A stretch of DNA of 11,107 nt from Chalciporus piperatus (lineage: Eukaryota > Basidiomycota > Agaricomycetes > Boletales > Boletaceae). The translations under genes were made by a program, and so were the position numbers. Under the pieces are notes generated by a model. It was not told the DNA's origin and did no database searches. It worked only from the letters and a program-made list of their open reading frames with translations. Below, piece by piece: positions 1 through 6,664 of the stretch. The first letter of the stretch is position 1, and each line of letters starts with the position of its first letter. Location: assembly GCA_038093975.1 (NCBI GenBank), contig JBBPTG010000471.1:1-11107 (forward strand). The letters run 5' to 3'.

Positions 1-95
1 TATGCCATAGATGGCAATAGGTTGCTATTTGTGCACATATGATGCACAAAGTGCTATATAGGCTACTATGGTGCCATTTGATGCTATATGAGTCT
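1..95. repeat. AT-rich left flank with repeated GTGCAC/TATG words
   Basis: This short AT-rich block is built from recurring words such as TGCTATTTGTGCAC, CATATGATGCAC and TATGGTGC. The same words return at about 1685-1930 on the far side of the tandem array, some direct (CATATGATGCAC at 37-48 and about 1822-1833) and some inverted (TATGCCATA at the window start against TATGGCATAG at 1921-1930). No open frame of note is present. The arrangement resembles the ends of a non-autonomous DNA transposon, but the similarity is imperfect, no target-site duplication can be tested because the window begins here, and no transposase is seen. It could equally be a local low-complexity sequence family. Confidence 0.4.
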
Positions 96-155
96 ATTTC
101 TGATGTACTAAAATTATCAAACTTGCATTTGAAAAACCTGTTGAAAGGGTAGCAA

Positions 156-320
156 AGTGTATAGGAAATATGTGTAATAAAGTGTACAAAAAAGCGGACT
201 AAAAGTGTAGTCACAAGTGTGGGAAAGTCATTAGGATTGAGTGTAGCTAAAGTGTACAAGTGTAGTCAATAGTGTGGGAAAATATATGGAAATAGTGTAC
301 AAAAAAGTGTACAAAAGTGT
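156..320 (+). repeat. Phased AGTGT short-motif cluster
   Basis: Eleven copies of AGTGT, most of them AGTGTA, start at 156, 181, 204, 216, 240, 251, 259, 271, 294, 306 and 316. The gaps are 25, 23, 12, 24, 11, 8, 12, 23, 12 and 10 bases, so most are close to one or two units of about 12. A longer version (AGTGTAGTCA, then AGTGTGGGAAA about 12 bases after the first) occurs twice, at 204 and 259, 55 bases apart. All copies are on the plus strand. Clusters like this serve as protein-binding arrays in the subterminal regions of some DNA transposons; that role is an inference here. Confidence 0.55.
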
Positions 321-493
321 AGCCTTATTTCTTTAATGCTTAGACTTAGAAAAATTCATGCAAGCAGGTCACATGACCATGTTGAACTTGACACGTCCAC
401 ATTGTTTTGAGTCTTTTAGTACTACTACTATCTAACATCCTATCCTACCTCACTCTACAGCACAGCTACAGCAAAGCCTGGTGGCATTACAAG
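321..493. other. Non-coding spacer
   Basis: AT-rich sequence with no credible coding frame. The only structure noticed is a near-palindrome, GGTCA-CA-TGACC at 367-378. The right end runs into the first GTAAGT donor-like site of the downstream array. If that array is transcribed, its start and promoter could lie here, but no clear TATA box was seen. Confidence 0.4.
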
Positions 494-592
494 GTAAGTG
501 CGCTCACCTCTTAATGTGCTATGTAGTGTCTTTCCCAATAAGGAAATTGCAAATTTATGCAATTTCCTTATTGGGAAAGACAAGCATTGCAG
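494..592 (+). other. Candidate intron enclosing a perfect hairpin
   Basis: GTAAGT at 494-499, directly after AAG, is a strong fungal 5' splice-site match, and ATTGCAG ending at 592 is an acceptor-like end, giving a 99-nt segment. Inside it lies a perfect inverted repeat with arms at 527-551 and 558-582. It lies just upstream of a series of shorter intron-like segments. Splicing is only predicted; no transcript evidence is available. Confidence 0.35.
527..582. repeat. Perfect 25-bp inverted repeat, 6-nt loop
   Basis: The arms at 527-551 and 558-582 are exactly complementary over 25 bases and are separated by the loop AATTTA. The match stops immediately outside (527 and 582 are the last paired bases). 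It would form a long fully paired RNA hairpin on either strand. The sequence is unlike the C-rich array that follows. It could be a small-RNA precursor-like hairpin, a tiny palindromic insertion, or a recombination product. Confidence 0.85.
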
Positions 593-1525
593 GTTTTACT
601 CACTTTTTTAACCCAACCACTCACCTTGTCATCCCACCACCACTACTTCAACCACAACACAACCACAACGCTGGTGAGGGCTCAAAAGCTCCCACCTGCT
701 CAACAGCCCCGCCGGCTGTCGAAAGTAAGCTTTTACTTACCTACCGACCCACCCGCTCACCTTGCCAACAGCCACTCAGGCTGTTTGCCCCACCACCACC
801 TCACCCTCACCTTCGACTCGAACACGAACAAAACGGCCAGCAAGGGCTCAACAGCCCGGCCGGTCCTTGACCGTGAGTTTTCACTCACCCCCACCACATC
901 CACTCACCTTGAACACAGCCGGTCAGGCTGTCTGCCCCACCACTATCTCACCTCAACTCACCCTCGAACAACATGGCCGATGTGGGCTCAACAGCCTCGC
1001 CGGCATCACCAGGTGAGTTCTCGCTCACCACCACCACCACTACTCACCTCATAAACAGGCGCTCGCCACCAGCACCCCCCACATCCACCACGACCTACCA
1101 GAAACATGGCTGGCAAGGGCTCAACAGCCCCGCCTGCATTGCTATGTGAGTTTTTACTCACCACCACCACCACATCCACTCACCTTGCCTCACCCTCGCT
1201 CGTGCATGCCAGTGGCAGCCACCACCCACCTTCCACCTCCACCCCTCGACAGTAAAACACAGCCAGTGTGGGCTCGACAGCCCCGCCGGCATCACGAAGT
1301 GAGTACAATCTCACCCACCACTCATCCACTCACCTCGTCTACAGCCGCTCGGGCTGTGTGCCCCCCCACCACCTTCCACTGGCACCACCACCACCTCAGT
1401 CTCCAGTTGAAAAACAAAGCCGGCGCGGGCTCAACAGCCCCTGCCGGCATCACAATGTGAGTGCCCACTGCCAATTCACCCACCATCCCATCCACTCACC
1501 TCGTTAGCAGCCGCTCGGGGCTGTC
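593..1525 (+). repeat. Degenerate tandem array of intron-like and hairpin modules
   Basis: About six units of 133-158 bases follow one another. Each unit has a donor-like GTRAG, a CTCACC box, an AG acceptor, then an ACAGCC-N5-GGCTGT hairpin, CCACCACC-rich sequence, a GGGCT-CAAC-AGCCC hairpin, GCCGGC and ATCAC, before the next donor. Donors are at 725, 873, 1013, 1146, 1299 and 1457, with acceptors ending at 771, 918, 1058, 1212 or 1218, 1344 and 1510. The intron-like parts are 47, 46, 46, 67 or 73, 46 and 54 nt. The parts between them (101, 94, 87, 80-86 and 112 nt) do not keep a common reading frame, so this is more likely a non-coding transcript or plain minisatellite than a protein gene. 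A degenerate first unit starts near 593. Overlapping open frames here are proline/histidine-rich by composition and have no recognisable domain. Confidence 0.7.
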
Positions 1526-1684
1526 TGCCCACCACCACCTCCCACCTCTTTGTGCGACCACACCAACATCTTTCCAACCCCATCTCCCCCATTTCTCGAG
1601 CCCGAGTGGCTCGTGTGTAGTATATACTTAGCATAGTAGTAGTAATCATGTAGTAGTATACATAAATACATGTTATTTCAATTC
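1526..1684. other. Spacer after the array
   Basis: The C-rich repeat composition fades and the sequence becomes AT-rich after 1614. One more stem-loop of the same style, CGAGCC-CGAGT-GGCTCG, lies at 1597-1613. A run of TAGTAG/TAGTAT words follows. No gene was recognised. Confidence 0.4.
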
Positions 1685-1930
1685 TTGCACAAAGAGTGAA
1701 AAATGGCACCATATGGCAAAGTCCCAGACTGTTTTGTGACTTTTTCATTTGGTGCACATTGTGCACATATAGCTTATATTGACAGAAGCCTTTATGGTGC
1801 ACTTTGGTGCTATTTGTATCCCATATGATGCACTATAGCTGGGTACTTTTCCCTTTTTGCCATCTGGCCCATAGTGCACAAATAACATCAAATAGCAACA
1901 AATATTGTCATATGGTGACATATGGCATAG
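1685..1930. repeat. AT-rich right flank related to the left flank
   Basis: The block is dense in GTGCAC, GGCACCATATGGC, TGCTATTTG and CATATGATGCAC words shared with bases 1-95. The last 10 bases, TATGGCATAG at 1921-1930, and the AAATAGCAAC shortly before them are inverted versions of the first bases of the window (TATGCCATA and GTTGCTATTT). It lies about 15 bases before the 5' LTR of element 1, so the LTR element probably landed beside or in an older repeat. Confidence 0.4.
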
Positions 1931-1944
1931 GTCATTTTTCCTGA

Positions 1945-2153
1945 TGTTATCTATCTTTCCCTTTGTGATTTCCTTATTCGGCTGTTGGTCTGTGCGCACT
2001 TCTCAATAGTATATAAGTAGCCCTGTACTTATCACAGACCCCAGTCTAATCCATTTGTTGCTTCACCGCAATTAAGCTTTAGTACTCAGCATATTCCTTC
2101 GCAAGGCTTAGTGTTGCCTTAAGTCCCCGCTGTGTTGTGACCCAGTCATAACA
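1945..2153 (+). repeat. 5' LTR of element 1 (209 bp)
   Basis: The LTR runs from TGTTATC to CATAACA, with TG...CA ends and a TGTTAT/ATAACA terminal inverted repeat. The right end is firm: the self-primer PBS follows after 2 bases. The left end at 1945 is inferred from the TGTTAT terminus and from similarity to the start of the related solo LTR at 3037-3269 read on the minus strand. Its last 63 bases match that solo LTR at 62 of 63 positions in inverted orientation. It contains TATATAAG at 2010-2017 and a predicted transcript start at 2043. Confidence 0.75.
2010..2053 (+). promoter_or_regulatory. LTR promoter: TATA box and predicted transcript start
   Basis: TATATAAG at 2010-2017 is a good TATA box. 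The 11 bases AGTCTAATCCA at 2043-2053 begin 33 bases after the start of the TATA box, a normal spacing for a polymerase II start. They are exactly complementary to the PBS at 2156-2166. In Tf1-like elements the first 11 nt of the RNA act as the primer, so the start is predicted at 2043. The start itself has not been observed. Confidence 0.65.
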
Positions 2154-2155
2154 CT

Positions 2156-2166
2156 TGGATTAGACT
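2156..2166 (+). promoter_or_regulatory. Self-priming primer binding site
   Basis: TGGATTAGACT starts 2 bases after the LTR end (2153), where a PBS is expected. It is the exact reverse complement of 2043-2053, and pairing stops at both ends of that 11-base block. This is the arrangement known for Schizosaccharomyces Tf1, where the 5' end of the mRNA folds onto the PBS, is cut by RNase H and primes reverse transcription. A tRNA primer is less likely, since the matching 3' end would be ...TCTAATCCA with U at position 73, but it cannot be excluded. Confidence 0.7.
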
Positions 2167-2813
2167 TGAAAACACCGCCCGGACTCTAGAACTAAAGAGT
2201 TGGTCGTTGACCGTTGGTGTACGTGACACACCAAGAGAAAGCAACTCTCCCCACTGCTGCATATATGGTCGTCCGCCGTCTAAATACGAATAAAGTTGCT
2301 GTTCCCCATAGTGCACTAGGGGCTCTTTGGTTGTTCGAGACCAGGTTCTTGTGATCACCTGTTGACGTCACAATTCGCCTTTTGGCTATTCTTTTCTTTT
2401 GGGCCAGCCTTTAGTGCCCCGTCTCTGTTACCCTCGTACTATAGTATTTTGTTCGAAGACCGAGTTGGGGTCGTGCCCAATTGCGAAGGACGACAAGGGA
2501 AAAGCGTGTCGCCGTCCCCTTGGCTGAGTCATACGTAGGAAAAAGTAAGCCGGCAGCACTGCCGAGGTACAAAATAGAAAACAATAAATAAATAGTATCT
2601 TGTATTACGATAGCTTTCGCTGCTGCTCAAGGATAGAAGCTTGAGAGTGGTATATGTGCAAAATCGAAACAGATCTTGGGAAAATTCCTCAGAAGGTCTG
2701 CCGAGATTCCGATAAGCGTCGCAGGTATTACCTCCGCTCGAAAAAATATTTCCTTCGTCCTCGTGTCTGTCATCCCCAGAGAACCTTTGGAAGATAGGGC
2801 TCAGTAAGGATAT
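2167..2813 (+). other. Retrotransposon leader (5' UTR)
   Basis: About 650 bases lie between PBS and gag ATG without a conserved coding frame. Just after the PBS there is a branched fold: an outer stem AGAGTTG/CAACTCT (2196-2202 with 2242-2248) encloses a small GTC/GAC hairpin (2203-2211) and a 7-bp stem TTGGTGT/ACACCAA (2214-2220 with 2228-2234). Further on are GTGATCAC (2351-2358), TGACGTCA (2363-2370), TGAGTCA (2525-2531) and a CGGCAG-CA-CTGCCG hairpin (2551-2564). Upstream ATGs exist, for instance near 2271. The leader probably carries packaging or priming structure. Confidence 0.5.
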
Positions 2814-4368
2814 ATGACAACCGAGTTCTACGATCAGGAATCAATCAATCAAGGATACAGATCCCCCCCATGTCACTTCCCATCCTCATCCGAAAGTTCT
2901 CACCCACCTACTCCCCGTCCCGAATCACCAATGGCAGATCCCGTTGATCCCATCGCTGCCCTCACCGCCGCTCTGAAGGCGCTCATTTCAGACAATTCGG
3001 ACTCCGTGTCCAAAAAGGTTGCCGACCCTGGGAAATTGTTATGACTGGGTCACAACACAGCGGGGACTTAAGGCAACACTAAGCCTTGTGAAGGAATATT
3101 AGTCTGGACCTTTGTCACGTGACCTGATTATGTAATAGATTATGTAATGCTACAGGGACTACCGGAGCAGATAAAGATGAATCCGGCTTGACCCCTAAGT
3201 TGTAGACAAAGTCCAGTGTTCGAATACCGTTGTAGGCAAAAGTTTGAAAAGTTTTTAAAGACTATAACAGAAATGGGATGGTGACCGCACCAAGTTCCGT
3301 TTGTGGTGGGCGCAGGTTAACGCCTGGCAGTCCGTCCATACGTGAAAAAACAATAAGGTTCTACGTCTCGCCGTTCTCTCACGGTTAGAAGGAAAAGCGG
3401 CTGGGTTCGCCCAGATGACAATAGAAAAATGGTCTCGATATGAACTACTTCCACCGCCGCCATTGCCAGAAGTAGAAGGCGAACCGGCACAGGAACCTGA
3501 TTGGGAACCCTTGGGACTACGAGCATGGCCAACTTGGGCAATATTTTCACATCTCCTCAAAGGACATTTTCAGATAGACGTTCTCGCTCATGAGAGTCTC
3601 CGAAAATTGGAAGCATTGAAGCAGGCTGGGAAACCTGTGGACATCTTCCTCCAAGAGTTTGAGCTGTTGAAAGCAGAATCGGAGATCGAAGATGCTCATG
3701 CCAAAGAGCTTCTAAAGAAGGCAATAGATTATAAAATCTATTATCAGGCGCAAATCAACACAGTAGATACTTATCGAAAGTTAGATCGCACTTTCGAGTG
3801 TATCGTTGTTGAATGTGGTGCACCAGTTCGTCAGGCACCTGCTCCTGCCCCCAGGCCTTCTTCTTCGTATCTGTACCTTCTACCATGATACCCGATTGCA
3901 TCTCGCCCACTCCCGCATCCTTCCACTCCGTATGCGGCCCCCCGTTTCACTCCCACAGGCACGCAGCCTGGTCGTGGAGCCCCGATGGATCTTTCGGCAC
4001 AGCAAATGCCAAGATTCCCCGTTCGGGGAAATTGTTTCAATTGCGACCAGCCTGGTCATTTCGCAAACATGTGCCCAAAGCCCCGCAGGCCACGTCAGAG
4101 ACAAGTAGTTATGTGGGACCCTTACTCTCAACAATATGTTAAAACTTCCCTGCCGTTTGACAACCGGCAGATGCCCTTCGCAGGTACCATCCCTGCACCC
4201 TACCCTCCTACCCCTTCCCCCTACCCCGCTGGCCCATCCACCAGCACAAGTTACATGTCGCATCAAGCGGCATATACAAACCAAGAAGCGGAAGCGTACT
4301 GGTGCGACTGTATTGAGTCAGAAGCTAAGGCACAGGCAGCTGAGGCTTTAAAAGGAAACAGCCAATGA
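2814..4368 (+). pseudogene. gag: Element 1 gag (capsid-nucleocapsid), broken
   Basis: Gag forms the virus-like particle and binds the element RNA. The ATG at 2814 opens a frame that runs through a Ser/Pro-rich N-terminus to a capsid start (KVADPGK). It is then interrupted by the solo LTR at 3037-3269. The frame resumes after the duplicated GAAAT as a capsid core of retrotransposon-gag type (WWAQVNAWQ near 3306-3332, the EALKQAGKPVDIFLQEFELL region near 3610-3670). A CCHC zinc knuckle (CX2CX4HX4C) lies at 4033-4074 in CFNCDQPGHFANMC. The inserted 233 bases plus the 5-base duplication account exactly for the frame change. Remaining lesions are in-frame TGA codons at 3343-3345 and 3886-3888. The stop at 4366-4368 overlaps the pol ATG. 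Confidence 0.85.
3037..3269 (-). mobile_element. Solo LTR nested in gag (233 bp), TSD GAAAT
   Basis: The sequence starts TGTTATGACTGGG and ends ACTATAACA, with TGTTAT/ATAACA termini. It is flanked by GAAAT at 3032-3036 and 3270-3274, a perfect 5-bp target-site duplication. Bases 3037-3099 are the inverted complement of the last 63 bases of the element 1 LTR with one mismatch (at 3089), so this LTR lies in minus orientation and belongs to a related family. The rest differs: its U3 is unlike that of element 1 and it lacks about 44 bases of the R/U5 part. It contains the palindrome GTCACGTGAC (3114-3123) and a tandem GATTATGTAAT pair (3126-3148). No internal region remains, as expected after LTR-LTR recombination. 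Confidence 0.9.
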
Positions 4369-4820
4369 GAGAGATGGGTTCTCGGCGGCACGGACATAGT
4401 TTACCAAATGGTTGTATTAGTACTACTCCTTGCGTTCCGTTTAAATATAACTTTTCTTCTTCTTTTGAAAGGGCGTTCTCTAATGGCGTGGCGACAGAAG
4501 TAAAACAATTCGTGCTTAATTCCCTTAAGGTAAATTATTCGAAAAAAGAAATCCCATCAAAAATACATGTAAGGAATCAAAATCGGAAAAACGAGCTGGA
4601 TCTTGCTATTACTATTATGTACGACAAAGGGGAGCAATGGAAGAAAATGGAGTTTGCCGCTCTATTGGATTCCGGCGCAACCGAAACCTTTATAGATAAA
4701 TCGTTCTGTGAGCGACATGGTTTGACACTGGAAGAACTTCCTTTTCCTATTCCAGTGTACAACACCGACGGCTCAGAGGGAGCGATAGGCGGTGTACTCA
4801 CAAGGTTTCGCTTGTTCTAG
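4365..4820 (+). pseudogene. pol: Element 1 pol, N-terminal part with aspartic protease
   Basis: This frame opens with an ATG whose last two bases are shared with the gag stop (ATGA at 4365-4368), so pol lies in the -1 frame relative to gag. After a linker comes a retropepsin-like protease with LLDSGAT at residues 101-107, where Asp102 is the catalytic residue of DSGA. It processes the Gag-Pol polyprotein. The frame stops at 4818-4820, but the conserved continuation (SLVLGHNGHFEHMDAFVS, then IIGYDWL) is found in another frame through 4844. A single-base indel between about 4780 and 4800 therefore breaks the protease. Expression by reinitiation or by -1 frameshifting is possible; the sequence alone does not decide. 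Confidence 0.85.
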
Positions 4821-5854
4821 GACACAATGGACATTTCGAGCATATGGACGCTTTCGTTTCTGTACTTGGCACACACCATATGATCATCGGCTATGATTGG
4901 CTTGAAAGGCATCACCCTGAAATTAATTGGGTAGCCAGACAAGTAAAATTCACACGCTGCACTGATCAGTGCAAAGTAGTTAACTATCATTTGAAACGAT
5001 CTTTTTATATTCGCCGAGTGTTTGAGGCGGGGCTCACCGAGAAAGTCCCAGTAGAGCTCCACGAGTACTTAGACGTTTTCTCAGAGCAAGAGAGTGAGCG
5101 TATGCCTACCCAAAAGGCGTGGGACCACGCAATAGATCTCAAGCCTGATTTCGTTCCCAAGAAGGGTCGGGTGATTCTGATGTCCGAACAGGAATTAGAT
5201 GACGTTAAAAAGTTTATCGATAAGGAGTGATTGAAAGGATATCTTTGTCTGTTGAAATCCCCTCAGACATCTCCTGTTTTCTTTATTCCAAAAAAGGACG
5301 GTAAAAAGAGATTAGTTATGGACTATTGTTACGTAAATGAGGGAAGTGTCAAGAATGCTTACCCTCTTCCCCTCATTTCTGGACTTATCGACCAGCTCAA
5401 AGGAGCTGATATGTTTACTAAAATAGACCTACGTTGGGGATACAATAATGTTAGGATAAAAGAAGGCGACGAATGGAAAGCGGCTTTCATTACTCCATTC
5501 GGTGCTTACGAACCAGTCGTTATGTATTTCGCACTTACCAATTCTCCACCTACATTTCAACAGATGATGAACGATCTGTTTAGCGATCTACACGGAGTTT
5601 TGAGTATTTATATTGACGATCTTATGATCTTTACATTCGGAAAAACTAGGGCACAGCACTTAGAAATAGTTAAAACCGTATTGCAACGTCTCAGAGAAAA
5701 CGATCTTTACGTAAAACCAGAAAAGTGCAGTTTCGCTGTAGATTCCGTAGATTTCCTGGGAATGGTTATCTCCCAGAAAGGCATAGAGATGGACACTTCG
5801 AAGGTGCAGGCTATTTTGGATTGGCCAGCGCCAACTCGGTTGAAGGGTGTTTAG
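4821..5854 (+). pseudogene. pol: Element 1 pol, reverse transcriptase
   Basis: The frame continues the protease C-terminus (IIGYDWL) into the RT. Recognisable blocks are [61 protein letters not shown] and the active site YIDD at 5609-5620, followed by KPEKCSF and FLGMVIS. The catalytic aspartates are those of KIDL and YIDD. A TGA at 5228-5230 and a TAG at 5852-5854 interrupt one continuous frame. The conserved RPS of the usual GYIRPSKSP motif reads CLL here (TGT, CTG, TTG at 5246-5254), and DYRY reads DYCY (TGT at 5327). All four changes fit CpG-to-TpG mutation. Confidence 0.9.
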
Positions 5855-6664
5855 TCCTTTTTAGAATTGGCTAACTTCTATCGACATTTCATTCAAGGCT
5901 TCGCTGACATTGCTCGTCCCTTGAATGACCTTACCAAAAAGGACACACCATACCGGTGGGGAACGGAGCAACAGCAAGCTTTTGATAAGCTGAAACAGCA
6001 ATTCACTACCGCTCCGCTTTTGGCTTATCCTGACCGCTCTAAAGAAGTTAGAGTAGAAATGGACGCTAGTGATATTGCAACGGGAGCTGTGCTCTCGGTT
6101 AAATGTGATGATGGCCTCTGGAGGCCTTGTGCCTTCATTTCCCATTCCTTTAGTTCTGCCGAGAAGAACTACCCGGTTTATGACAAGGAGCTTCTAGCTG
6201 TCATTCGGGCTTTACAGGAATGGAGGCATTATCTAATGGGTCGAGAACATTTCGAGATTTGGACAGATCACAAAAATCTCGAATACTGGAAATCCCCCCA
6301 AACTCTGAGCCCACGTCAAGCACGTTGGAACGTGTTGCTCTCAGAGTATAATTACTCGATTATTTATAAACCGGGTACTACAAATAGAAGGGCTGATGCT
6401 TTATCTCGTAGAGAAGATCACGGAGAAGCAGATCCCGACCATAACAAAAATATTACTGTACTTCCTGCTTCTGTTTTTATTAATACGGTCACTCTTTCTT
6501 CACCTATTTATGACGAAATACAAAACGAATCAGAAAAAATAAAAAATGATACGGTAGATGGCTTCATTTTTGACGAGGGGTCTATAGTATTTAAAAATGA
6601 TAAAAACAAAGTTTTTGTACCTACTTCTTTACATATCAAACTTCTTACAATACTTCATGATTCC
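5855..6664 (+). pseudogene. pol: Element 1 pol, RNase H and start of integrase
   Basis: This runs in the same frame as the RT, after the TAG stop, with LANFYRHFI closing the RT connection. Ty3-type RNase H residues are visible: Asp in VEMDASD, Glu in YDKELLAV, Asp in WTDHKNLEYW and Asp in RRADALSR (residues 66, 108, 134 and 177 counted from 5867). A linker then leads to LLTILHDS, the first part of the HHCC zinc-binding domain of integrase, with its first histidine at 6656-6658. The coding sequence is cut at 6664 by a solo LTR. The frame reads 15 more codons into that LTR before stopping at 6709, and those codons are not native. Confidence 0.9.

Noticed and set aside
481..1507. Several overlapping plus-strand open frames rich in Pro, His and Ser across the tandem array
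   Set aside because: They follow from the C-rich repeat composition, overlap each other in different frames, have no shared peptide repeat in frame and no domain. The segments between the intron-like parts do not keep a reading frame.
593..1525. CRISPR array interpretation of the regularly spaced repeats
   Set aside because: Unit lengths vary (133-158 bases), repeats are degenerate, the segments between them are themselves related, and the setting is clearly eukaryotic.
1476..1999. Two minus-strand open frames of 84-108 codons
   Set aside because: They cross the array end, AT-rich repeats and the LTR start, and show no recognisable motif or consistent composition.
2156..2166. tRNA-primed PBS
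   Set aside because: The exact 11-nt match to the predicted transcript start explains the site better, and the implied tRNA would need U73. Not fully excluded.
3255..3560. Minus-strand open frames opposite gag
   Set aside because: They are antisense to clear gag coding sequence and show no similarity to any known family.
3806..4284. Additional frames overlapping the gag nucleocapsid region on both strands
   Set aside because: The gag frame with the CCHC knuckle explains this region; the others are shadows.
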